Shown here: in pieces, positions 48,992 to 59,312 of the stretch | Layout: the number at the start of each line of letters is the position of its first letter | Numbering within the stretch: position 1 is the stretch's first letter | From: Poronia punctata | Taxonomy: Eukaryota; Ascomycota; Sordariomycetes; Xylariales; Xylariaceae | DNA: 64,000 bases | Assembly: GCA_022579005.1 (NCBI GenBank) | Contig: MU401460.1 | Coordinates: forward strand, 125,886 to 189,885 | Direction of reading: 5' to 3' | Translations under genes and position numbers: made by a program | The notes under the pieces: generated by a model | The model's database searches: none | What the model was told of the DNA's origin: nothing | Seen by the model: only the letters and a program-made list of their open reading frames with translations

Positions 48992-50527
48992 ATGGCCAGC
49001 ACTGTGGAGAAGATCACTCAGGTTGCCGAACAGGCTGTCAATGACGTTACCAACGCTTTGAGCAATACGTCGCTCACTGACAACAACAACAAGGACGAAA
49101 ATAAAGATGCCGTCCACGCCAGTGCTGCCGAGGGTCGCCGCCTATACATTGGCAACCTCGCCTATGCGACTACCGAGGGGGAGTTGAAGGAGTTCTTCAA
49201 GGGCTACCTTGTGTAAGTCATATGTTCCTCACCCATTAACCCCTCTCTTTGTCATACATGGGCCTTCGGGCTACTTGCATCTATAGGATGTGTTGCTGTG
49301 GGCGCCTCTTGTCTTATCTCCCTGTCCGCCTTGCCTCCACACCTTGCGGTACACCCGTTGGTGTACCTGGGGAGTCTATCGTGGAACCTGTCGTCATGAT
49401 CAGAATAGGCCTCGATGGACATGCATACCCCAATGCTCCAAATGATACCCACCCACGCTATCATCACTCTGAAGCCAGAAGATAGTTGATACTTCATATA
49501 ACTGGGTCACGCAGCTTTAACAGCCTAGCAGCTAACGTAGTCACTTTTAGTGAGTCTGTTTCTATCCCTAAGAACCCCCGCACCGACCGCCCCGTTGGCT
49601 ATGCCTTTGTCGACCTCTCCACCCCTAGCGAGGCTGAACGCGCTATTGGAGAGCTTTCCGGCAAGGAGATTCTGGAGCGTAAGGTCTCTGTCCAACTTGC
49701 CCGCACCCCCCAACCCGCTGGCGAGAAGCATGATGGCTCTGGTGGTGAGGGCGGTGAGGGTTCCCGACGCCGAGCTTCCGGTCGCGGTCGCGGTCGGGGC
49801 CGAGGACGTGGCGGCCGAACGGGCCGTGGTGGCCGATCTGTAAGTTATACGCCCTTCTTTTCACTTTATCGAGATTTTCTAACAACATACATTAAGGATG
49901 CGGGTCATAATACCGGGGACGAAGGTGCCGAGAAGCACGAGGGCGTCGACTCCTCTGAGGTTCTACCTTTGACTGATGTCACCAACAACAAAGTCGATAC
50001 TGACGCATCTGACAAGAACAAGAAAGGCCCCGCCCAGCGCCGGGAGCGCGGACCTCCGGCTGATGGCATTCCTTCCAAGAACAAAGTCATGGTCGCCAAT
50101 CTGCCTTACGACCTGTCTGAGGAGACTGTACGTGTTTTATGCTACAATCAGCCCTCTGTGTGTTTTCTATGGGCGTTTCTAACAAAGCAAATAGCTCAAG
50201 GAACTATTCCAGGCTTATGAGCCATCCTCCGCTAAGATTGCCCTTCGACCTATTCCTCGATTCATGATCAAGAAGCTTCAGGCTCGTGGTGAGGCTCGCA
50301 AGGGTCGTGGTTTCGGGTTCGTCACTCTGGTGTCCGAAGAGATGCAGCAGAAGGCTGTTGCCGAGATGAACGGCAAGGAGATCGAGGGTCGTGAAATTGC
50401 CGTCAAGGTTGCCATCGATAGCCCCGACAAGACCGATGAAGAGTCGAACAACCCTCACGAGACTACCGAGACTACCGAGACAAGCGGCCAGGAGGAGGCT
50501 TCTCCCGTTGCCACCCCCGCGGCCTAA
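48992..50527 (+). CDS. RNA-binding protein with two RRMs and an RGG-type linker
   Basis: Exons 48992-49212, 49551-49839, 49897-50127 and 50195-50527 make 1074 nt and 357 residues. RRM1 spans about 50-127 with RNP2 L-Y-I-G-N-L and RNP1 V-G-Y-A-F-V-D-L, and intron 1 (338 nt) cuts through it. A basic R-G-R-G-R-G-R-G-R-G-G segment (about 148-170) follows, then RRM2 with V-M-V-A-N-L and K-G-R-G-F-G-F-V-T-L, and an acidic Thr/Glu-rich tail. This is a cytosolic or nuclear mRNA-binding protein of the RRM-RGG-RRM kind; the exact orthologue is not assigned. All borders are GT-AG and in frame. Its leader is pyrimidine-rich. Confidence 0.9.
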
Positions 50528-51663
50528 TTCACCCGAATTTTTTGCAGCATGCGCCTATTGATTAGGAGAGGAACTGCAAACCTGGGACGCCTATAGTCTT
50601 GGTGAGCACCGTTTGAGCATGCTGTGCACGCTGGTGATGAGCATTTGTAGCGACAAATGAGGAGGAGGTGGAATTTATGATAGATACGAACCCGAGAGCA
50701 ATAGTTGATATGGCCTCCTGATTTTGTCGACCAGGTGTTGTCGTAGGAGTTATGCTGCATCTCTGATAAACGTCTGGGTCATGATGCTCTCGCTTCCTTT
50801 TAACATTCATATTCTTTCTCACGGGCCATTTTTCTCAGTCTCTTACGCATTATTCTCGGGTTGTACACTAGGTGGTCGCCAGAAAAAAGGCGTTAAATGG
50901 GACTGGGGGGGAAAGTTCACGAGCGATAATAGATACGACTAATTGATTTTGGGCATGACCGTCAAACTATTACGATTGAAACTGAATGGTAATGTCTGGT
51001 GTCCTGAATATAGAAGTAAACTCAAAGTAGGCTTGGATGCTACACATGTAGGTGTAAAAGCTCTCATCCCTCTCTGCGCTGTCTGCATATAAAGTGTAGC
51101 TTTTCTATTAGGTTACCTACCTTCTATTAGGTCACGCAGGTATTACTTCAAGGGGCTATACTTGGGAATTTGGACATTGCCTGCTACGTTCAGCGCAATC
51201 CAACAGTCAATGGACACATTTCAACTCCGGGACCTACGCAGGTTTATAAGGCAGTGGCCAAAATAACAAACAAATAAACTACATGTTTATTATTGGTCTC
51301 GCTTGGGAATGTTCAAATTACGGAGGTATGGGTAATGTACGAGTAGGTAAGGTAGGTAAGTAGTATTCAATACCTAGGTATTGGAAGGACGTGGAAAGAC
51401 TACAGCGGTTGAAGTACATCTACTTTGGCAGAACTTCGGAACTTAAGACAAGGGTTGGCCATCCAATTAGATGTCCCGATTGGGTTGCCTACGTGAACAT
51501 CACTTCTTTGGACGTCAAGTTGCTAAAGGGATCGCACGGCACATCTGGACTACTTAGGATCCAATCTACTTCATAATAAACAGGGGGGAAAGACGCGCTT
51601 CCCCAGGCTATATCATATATATCTGCATACTTACCAGTGGCATCAGAAAAATAACTAGCAAGC
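50528..51663. other. intergenic region without a recognised gene
   Basis: This is the 3' flank of the RNA-binding gene and the promoter of the ArfGAP gene. It has TAGGTAGG-type words near 51340-51365. The short frames at 50524-50942 and 51391-51740 are not supported. Confidence 0.6.
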
Positions 51664-53065
51664 ATGTGGGAGGTTGATCCCGAGACGAGGTCAAAGGTAT
51701 GATCGATACAGATGCACCTAGCCAGGCCCAGCCCAGACATCCTCGATTCCGCTCCTTTTTCTGTCGCGACAGCAGTTTTTGCTAACTAGCGCCATAATCG
51801 CATGTATCTCCAGCTCCTCGCGATCCAGAAAACAAACAACAATAACAACTGCTGCGACTGCAACGCTCCTAACCCGCAATGGGCGTCTCCGAAATTCGGC
51901 GTCTTCATCTGCCTGTCATGCGCTGGCGTACATAGAGGCCTCGGCGTTCACATCTCCTTCGTCCGCTCGGTGACGATGGATGCTTTCAAGCAGGGCGAAA
52001 TAGAGCGCATGCGTCTGGGCGGTAACGACAGGTGGCGGAAGTTCTTCGAGGACCACGAGGATACGAAGATGCGCGGGCTGAGCTGGGACGATGCGACCAT
52101 ATCCGAGCGCTACAGCGGCGAGGTGGGCGAGGAGTGGAAGGAGAGACTCAGTGCCAAGGTTGAAGATAGGGAGTACGTCCCTGGCGAGCGACGGAGCACA
52201 CCCCAACCCGCTGCGAGCGCGACTAAACCCCCTACGAGCGGCTCGCGACAGATTAGTAGGACTAGCACGCCCTTGAGCGGAACCAAAAGAACCGAGAGTC
52301 CGCAGCAGCCGGGTACCAAGGCCAAGGTTGACGACAAATACTTTGCACGACTAGGCGAGGAGAATGCGACGCGGCCCGACAGCCTCCCTCCAAGCCAGGG
52401 AGGGAAATATAGCGGATTTGGAAATACAGCCCCTCCGACAACTGCGGGCGGTGGCGGTGCTATACCAGACCTGGGGGAGCTTCAGAAAGATCCCGTAGCC
52501 GCGTTGACGAAAGGCTTTGGGTGGTTCGCATCTACGGTTACGAAAACTGCCAAAGGAATCAACGACGATTTTATCCAGCCCACAGCTAAACAAGTAAGTC
52601 GCATTATAAAATCTATCCCCTGCGGACGGCACTTGTTGCCCTGCTCCAAATACACCCATCGGTCTGCCGGACTGTGTGTGTATGGTAAACTGTTGCCCGA
52701 ATGATGATTGACGAATTTGTCACACACAGCTATCAGAGACCGACTTTGCAGCCCAGGCACGGTTTGCTGCCGGGAATGTTGGCCGAGTAGCACAAGTGGG
52801 TGCTATGACTGCCCAGGAAAGATTCAGCCGTTTCGTCGAGGGTCCCGATGAGAATAGGGGTGGCATCCGGTCGACTCAGGCACCACTTGACGAGACTAAA
52901 AAGGATTTCTGGGATAGCTTCTCTTCACTAGCAGATCAGAGGCATGGTACCGGTGGAAAGCACAGCTCAATTGGTACATCAGCCATGGGGAAAGCGGCGG
53001 GGAAGAATGCTGGAGCTACGGCGCCAGTACCGGCTAAGAAAGACGATGAATGGGATGACTGGTGA
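51664..53065 (+). CDS. gcs1: ArfGAP, Gcs1-type GTPase-activating protein for Arf
   Basis: Exons 51664-51696, 51814-52593 and 52730-53065 total 1149 nt and 382 residues. The 33-nt first exon encodes [11 protein letters not shown] and joins in phase to L-L-A-I-Q-K-T. The zinc finger is C24-x2-C27-x16-C44-x2-C47, containing the phrase [10 protein letters not shown]. The catalytic arginine finger is R52 in [14 protein letters not shown] Ser/Pro-rich middle and a C-terminal part ending D-D-E-W-D-D-W follow, as in Gcs1/ArfGAP1, which act on Golgi Arf1 and COPI coats. The Trp-rich acidic end resembles a coat-binding tail. An open frame starting at 51802 is a false start inside the intron. Confidence 0.94.
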
Positions 53066-53772
53066 AGAGAACGAGCACAAGACGCAAGAATACGAAAAAC
53101 GAGGCAACAAAAACAGAAAACCAAACCGATCCTGAACAGAGGGTTAAACAGTTGAAATTTATCTAAGCATTGGCGCACTTACGAGACAGCTTTCATGTTC
53201 TATGCGTAGTCTGGGTCTAAATAGGCAGTAGCGTTTTGCGTTGGTTTCAGACATGCTTGAGATACGTTTATATTCTACGTGTATATCAATTATCATCTAT
53301 AACTGCCTTTTTCTCGGGGCACAAAATATTGAACATCTTCTGGGTATGGGCTGACTGCGGTATCCGGCCGCACCTTTCCAACAGAGTGTCATCAATGGGT
53401 TTCGGTGTACTTCAGAGACATGTTTTAGTTCTCACTTATTAATAGCCGCAAATAATCCGCTTCTTGAAGATTACTGAATAACATGGACGGGTTGTTAAAA
53501 TAGTCCTGTCCTTGTTATATATCTAGGGCTCGGGGAACAAGGTGTTGGGTGAATCACGTGGGGCGTCTCGACCTCGGCCAACTAAAAGTAGAAAGCATCG
53601 GCTACTGCCGGTCTCGCCAACCCTTTTTCCCGCGTCATCGAGAGTGGGCTTCCGTACCTGTCCGACCGCCCAGAAACATCAACGCCATACAGAGCTTATT
53701 TTCTTCTAGCTTTGTAACCAGCTCGGATTTTCTAATCGAAATACTATAGAGGCGCGCATTACTCCTCTCGCC
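53066..53772. other. intergenic region before ETF beta
   Basis: This is the 3' flank of the ArfGAP gene and the promoter of the ETF beta gene. No gene seen. Confidence 0.6.
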
Positions 53773-54882
53773 ATGTCTGCATTACGGATTCTCGTACCTG
53801 TCAAACGGGTCATTGACTATGCTGTAAGCCGTCCTCCCACCGTGCCGATACACGCCTCGTGTAGGGTCTATTGGAATGTGGAATGTGTTTTTTTCTGCCG
53901 CGACTTTATCCGATGCGCAATACCTAGACCTTTCGGCACCGAACTTCAGACCGAACTTCGCCCGCGATGACATTTTGCCAATTGAACACTACGTATTACA
54001 GGGGAAGCTGACTTGCGCCGCGGGGGCGTGCGATTAGGTCAAACCACGAGTCAACAAAGCCCAGACGGGCGTCGAGACGGCCGGCGTCAAGCATTCGATG
54101 AACCCATTCGACGAGCTGAGCATCGAGGAGTCGGTTCGGATCCGCGAGAAGAAGCGAGCGCCCGGCGGCGTCGAAGACATCTGCGCCATCTCGGCAGGGC
54201 CCGCCAAGGCGGTCGACGTGCTGCGGACGGCCATGGCGATGGGCGCGGACCGGGCGATCCACGTAGAGGATGAGGGGGGCGATCTCGAGCCGCTGGCGGT
54301 GGCCAAGATGTTGCGCGCCGTGGTGGACAAGGAGAAGAGCAACCTGGTGATCCTGGGGAAGCAGAGCATCGACGACGACGCGGCGCAGACGGGCCAGATG
54401 CTCGCGGGCCTGCTCGGCTGGCCCCAGGCGACGCAGGCTAGCCGCGTCGAGTTCAAAGATGGGGATAAAGTCGAGGTCACTAAGGAGGTCGATGGCGGTG
54501 TCGAGACGGTCCGCGCTAAGCTGCCCATGGTCATCACGACTGATCTCCGCCTCAACGAGCCGAGATACGCTAGTCTGCCGAATATCATGAAGGCTAAGAA
54601 GAAGCCGCTTGTGAAGATGAGTCTTTCGGATCTCGGCGTGTCGAACGAGAGGAGGTTGAAGATTGTCAAGGTTACTGGTATGTATTGTCTTTACTGTTTT
54701 CTTCTCTTCTGTTCTCTCTCGGTTTGGTCCATATCCTGCTGTTTCGGTCGTTCTTCCTTTCCCAAGTCAATACATGTCGCGTACTAACCGTCTCGGCAGA
54801 ACCTGCTCCGAGACAAGGTGGCGGCAAGGTCGAGGATGTAGACAGCATGGTTGCAAAGTTAAAGGAGCTCGGCGCATTATAA
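53773..54882 (+). CDS. etfB: electron transfer flavoprotein beta subunit
   Basis: Exons 53773-53823, 54038-54677 and 54800-54882 make 774 nt and 257 residues, the family's normal length. It begins M-S-A-L-R-I-L-V-P-V-K-R-V-I-D-Y-A, then V-K-P-R-V-N after intron 1 (214 nt). Family phrases include S-M-N-P-F-D-E-L-S-I-E-E, V-L-R-T-A-M-A-M-G-A-D-R-A-I-H-V and L-G-K-Q-S-I-D-D-D-A-A-Q-T-G-Q-M. ETF beta pairs with ETF alpha in the mitochondrial matrix, binds AMP and helps carry electrons from acyl-CoA dehydrogenases to ETF-ubiquinone oxidoreductase. There is no long transit peptide, as is usual for this subunit. Exon 2 is noticeably more G+C rich than its surroundings. Confidence 0.95.
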
Positions 54883-56342
54883 TGAGTACTTTTACTCTGC
54901 AGCAAAGCGAATCTAAACATAGTAGAAGTATATATGATGAAAAATAGATCTCTGTACTAATACTAGCAGAAATTGCAACACGTTAAAACAAGGGGTTGTA
55001 GAGGCGTCCAAGAGTTGACTATGCACATCTAGTCGGGTTTGATGACATTTGAAGCCTCTACACGAAGCATCGTTATTCAATAGGTAATTAGAGTACCATT
55101 ATACTAGGCCTATGTTCTGACTTTTCCCCAAATTGAAGCTGGATGTTTTCCGTCTTCCCATCCGCATCGACCTACCTAGGCTAGGTTAGTGGACATCCCT
55201 TCCCTTCACCCTCCGCCCTCCGCTTCGTCTGACTCGTTGATATCTGGGACCCTAGGAATACGGATATGGTCAATGTGTTCGACTATGTGGATGTAGCAAG
55301 GCTCCGTGGTTGACCTCGACATCGTCGTGGCTGTCCGTGGCAGCTATCCGGCTCTGGGTTTAACAAGGCTCCCGACCATTTGCCCAAGTGGTTCTGTTTT
55401 CGTAGTTTGTTTTTCCCTCCCACCTAACAACCTCACCTGCCGGCCGCACTTACATTATCATATATACCCGTCTCTGACGGATACCTGTACAAAGACCGCT
55501 AGTGACAATCAGAGGATCTTGCTGAGCCAATATTAGTTTTTTTTAAATCTGTGGTGGCTTCCATATCTTAAAATATATACGGACTACTTTTTGGCCCTGA
55601 CCGGAGTAGACGTGAATATGTTGGTTTGATCGTAGAGCGTTGGGACAAACTTATGCGAGTAAGTGTACGTGTACGATACGCGGACGTGTCTGGTACCTGG
55701 CAGCCCCGGTTCCTGCTTAACTAACGCCAAATCCTAGTTTGATTCATCAGTCCGATTTGGCGGTAACGGGAGGGCCGGTAATTATTGGGCGGCCCCGTGT
55801 CTAATTAAATAAGGTAGGTAGTCCGATACTCTATCTACGATGCTAGTCTGGTACGGTGAGCATTTTAAAGTTGTAAATGGAGCCAAGCTGCCGGGAGATG
55901 TGAAGTTTTTTTTCCCACGACGCAAACATCTCGCCGCCGCTTTCGGAATGGGATGGCCTTGCTGGTGATGCCGCTGTAGATAACAGTGGGGATATCTGCA
56001 AGATAGCTGAATAAGTGCTGGATTGGGCTGTAATATCGCGTCATTTATTGGCTCGGGACTTGGTAGAATGGGCCACTACGAACCAGACTAGTTTTTAGTG
56101 GTGATTTAGCGGGACGCGTATGGCCAATTCACACCGACTCTGACCCCACTATCGACACCTTTTTTCCGCTCTTCAAAATATTGCTGACAGTACGATAGAC
56201 CATTCTTCTTTTTGCTCCCTTTGCATCCCATTTTTACTGCAGCAACCATCGCCGTGCGTTCACAATAAAGACTAATCCACACCAACTCGACTAGATTTTT
56301 AAACTCCTCCTATTTTGATTGCTTCAGGCTACCACTGCCCTT
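54883..56342. other. intergenic region and arg-2 promoter
   Basis: This is the 3' flank of etfB followed by the arg-2 promoter and upstream leader. No canonical TGACTCA was noticed here by eye. One is present downstream in the leader intron (56653-56659). Nothing else recognised. Confidence 0.55.
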
Positions 56343-56713
56343 ATGAACGGGCGCTCGTCAGTTTTTACATCACAGGTAAGTGTTTGTAGATGTTGTTTGG
56401 TTGGTCCTGCTTTGGGGGGGTTACGTTATGACCTCACGCCTCCAAGTTTTCCTGTTGAGCCGCCACATCGCAATGGCCTCGAAAATTGTCAATGACATTT
56501 GGCTCATTGCATGTCCATTGCAACAATGGACATTATGGCAAACTTGTATTGAATAGAATGAAAAGGGGGAAAAGGCGTTTCTAGAATGACTCTTGCTAAC
56601 GTCTTGTTCTCTAGGATTATATCTCTGGTGTGTTCTACCATTCTCCACGACCTGACTCACCGCCAAATACTAACCATGTGCCAGACCACTTGTGGCGGTC
56701 TCTTTCCGCTTAA
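56343..56713 (+). promoter_or_regulatory. arginine attenuator peptide uORF (three exons, 24 codons)
   Basis: A spliced upstream ORF in the arg-2 leader: 56343-56375, a 13-nt microexon 56615-56627, and 56685-56713, 75 nt in all including TAA. It encodes 24 residues: M-N-G-R-S-S-V-F-T-S-Q, then D-Y-I-S, then D16 completed across the second junction, then H-L-W-R-S-L-S-A. Length and sequence match the arginine attenuator peptide of fungal arg-2/CPA1 leaders, including the critical Asp at position 12. That peptide stalls ribosomes at its stop codon when arginine is high and lowers translation of the downstream gene. The uORF stop lies 62 nt before the arg-2 ATG. Here the peptide can only be made if both leader introns are removed. 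Confidence 0.93.
56653..56659 (+). promoter_or_regulatory. TGACTCA, possible CPC1/Gcn4 site in a leader intron
   Basis: This is a perfect match to the bZIP cross-pathway (CPC1/Gcn4) consensus, inside the second leader intron (56628-56684) of arg-2. Amino-acid biosynthetic genes are classic targets. The intronic location is unusual and the match could be chance. Confidence 0.4.
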
Positions 56714-56775
56714 GGGTCCTTTGAGTAAACTCAGTAATTTTCTTCCCTGACCATCCAAACAACTTCACACTCGCG

Positions 56776-58213
56776 ATGTTTTCTCGAATCGCCCTCAAGG
56801 CTACAAAGCCCGTGGCTGGTGGTGCTGCCGGGCTCAAGCCCCAGACCCGATTCATCTCTTCCACTGCCTTCCTAGCCACGAAGGCTACCCAAGGCAGTAA
56901 GGGACGGCAGATGCCCTCGAAGTTGGTTCGGCCAACGGCACCTGCTTCTGGTAACGAGGCTACTCTTACCCTCCGAGTTAGTGACAACAATTAGCCCGTC
57001 TGGCGCCGACATGTATACTGACATGATTTAGGATGGGCCTGTTTTCCATGGCACAGCCTTTGGCGCCAACTCCAACATTTCAGGCGAGGCCGTCTTCACT
57101 ACATCACTCGTCGGCTACCCCGAGTCGATGACCGACCCCTCATACCGTGGCCAGATCTTGGTCTTCACACAGCCTCTTATTGGAAACTACGGTGTGCCCT
57201 CGTCTGCCCGCGACGAGTGGAACCTGCTCCGACATTTCGAGTCCCCCCACATCCAATGCGCTGGTATCGTCGTGGCCGATCACGCCGTGCAATACAGCCA
57301 CTGGACTGCTGTCGAGAGCTTGGGCGAATGGTGCGCTCGGGAAGGCATCCCGGCCATCTCCGGAGTCGATACTCGTGCTATTGTCACCCACCTCCGAGAG
57401 CAGGGTTCCTCGCTTGCCAGAATATCGATCGGTGATGAGTACGATGCCGACGAGGATGAGAGCTTTGTAGACCCCGGCCAGATCAACCTGGTCAAGCGGG
57501 TCAGCACCAAGGCCCCCTTCGTTGTCGAGGCCCACAACCCTCAGTACCATATTGCCTTGATCGACTGTGGCGTCAAGGAGAACATCCTCCGAAGCCTTGT
57601 GAGCCGTGGAGCCAGCGTCACCGTTTTCCCCTACGACTTCAAGATTCAGAAGGTCGCCGACAACTACGACGGCGTCTTCATCTCCAATGGTCCCGGCGAC
57701 CCCACCCACTGCCAGTCCACTGTGCACAACCTGCAGGTACTGATGGAGACTTCCCAAGTGCCCATCATGGGCATTTGCCTTGGACACCAGCTGCTTGCCC
57801 TGGCAGCCGGTGCCCGAACGATCAAACTCAAGTACGGCAACCGAGCCCATAACATCCCTTCGCTTGATTTGACAACCGGACAATGCCATATCACTAGTCA
57901 GAACCACGGCTATGCTGTTGATGCCAGCACACTTTCCAGCGACTGGAAGGAGTACTTTGTCAACCTGAACGATGGAAGCAACGAGGGCATGCGCCATGTG
58001 TCTCGACCTATCTTCTCCACTCAGTTCCATCCTGAGGCCCGAGGTGGTCCGATGGACAGCGCATATCTCTTTGACAAGTACATTGAGGATGTGCGGGCCT
58101 TCAAGGCCTGCCAGGCTGTCTACAAGGACAATCGGCCCACCCAGCTCATGCTTGACATCTTGAGCAAGGAGCGCGTCGGTGTCCAGCCAACGCCATTGGC
58201 TGCTGCCGCTTAA
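56776..58213 (+). CDS. arg-2: arginine-specific carbamoyl-phosphate synthase, small (glutaminase) subunit
   Basis: Exons 56776-56976 and 57032-58213 make 1383 nt and 460 residues. The first ~60 residues ([20 protein letters not shown]...) are basic and Ser/Ala-rich, a mitochondrial transit peptide. The CPSase small-chain domain follows ([18 protein letters not shown]), then a class I glutamine amidotransferase with C316 in M-G-I-C-L-G-H-Q and the H400-P-E402 dyad in F-S-T-Q-F-H-P-E. It hydrolyses glutamine to feed ammonia to the large subunit, making carbamoyl phosphate for arginine. All three catalytic residues are present. Expression should be controlled by the attenuator uORF just upstream, and probably by cross-pathway control. 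Confidence 0.97.
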
Positions 58214-58616
58214 GTTTTGTTGGTATATAGCACGGTTAAGGAGCAGTATTGTGTGTTTTTGTTGTTTGGGGTGGATTAGGTACTAAAATTCACATCTGGC
58301 GCTGGGGGTTATTCTTGATAGGCAGTTCGATAAATTGACGATTTTTTTGGGGGGACGCATCCTCGGCTTGTCAGTCTTGATTGTGATATGTGTCGAACTG
58401 AATTCCAGCCCATGATGCCATGAATAAATTGTGTAGCTATGGTCATTTATAATTTTATACCCCTCCTGAACTATGCTCTTCTCATATCATCATGTCTCGA
58501 ATACTTACCGAGTACTACTAGCTTATGCTTTCAGACACGTGCAACTGGAAACCAAGAAATAGAGACCGGACGTAAAAGGCACGTTTACAAACACGATAGA
58601 TATTTCAACAACGTAC

Positions 58617-58645
58617 CTAGACTAGACTAGACTAGACTAGACTAG
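58617..58645 (+). repeat. (CTAGA)n pentanucleotide repeat
   Basis: Nearly six tandem units of CTAGA are visible directly. Confidence 0.95.
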
Positions 58646-58930
58646 GAGAGAGCAGGCTGAGCACTCACTCACTGGTCAAGCAAAGAATAATGAGCCTTAG
58701 GTAGTACATACATCCATATATATGATGACTACCTCCCTCTCCTCTCCTCTTCTCTAGATACCGTGTACAATTGACCAATGCCCTTTTTTTTTTTTTTTTT
58801 TTCTGTTGTGTTTTATGCAGGTGGCTGGCTCAACTAGTCTAGCCTTTAGGTACAGACAGTAGCTAGGGAAGGGGAAGCACAACCACATATTATTATCATC
58901 ATCCGTCTAGTGCCCATGCAGGCAAAATGT

Positions 58931-58952
58931 CCCCCCCCCCCCCCCCCCCCCC
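58931..58952 (+). repeat. 22-bp poly-C tract
   Basis: An uninterrupted C run in the 3' flank between arg-2 and the SAP-domain gene. Confidence 0.95.
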
Positions 58953-59312
58953 TTTAATATCTCAACAACAAACTTTGCCACTACTACCCTCCTCTTCCTC
59001 CTTCCACCGGTCGATCAATCCCAACTTCCACCCTCCTCCTCCTGCGTTGTTTGTTTCTGAACGGGAACCCTTACCTTACTAGTGTCAGGCTGCTTACACT
59101 AGCAGATGTATCCCGTTGGTTGGGGGCGGGGGTTGCAGTTTTCCGTGTAAAAGTGTATATAATACAAATCGACAGCTTGCAGGGATAAAAAAAAAGACTC
59201 TTTTTAAACGATGGTTTTGTCTGTTTGTTTCATCCCGTACTATCGTAATCCCATTTCCGCGGTGGCGGGCAAATTATTCGATTTCATTAGAAACGAATAT
59301 AAACGGCCTAAC

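Larger units (their letters stand above)
58214..59312. other. convergent intergenic region with simple repeats
   Basis: This is the shared 3' flank of two convergent genes. It holds (CTAGA)n at 58617-58645, a T run at 58784-58802 and a 22-C run at 58931-58952. No gene seen. Confidence 0.65.

Noticed and set aside
51802..51813. Alternative start of the ArfGAP at an internal ATG
   Set aside because: The [11 protein letters not shown] exon at 51664-51696 matches the conserved N-terminus and splices in phase, so these bases are intron.
57140..58030. 296-residue minus-strand open frame
   Set aside because: It lies antisense to arg-2, whose plus strand carries the full catalytic triad.
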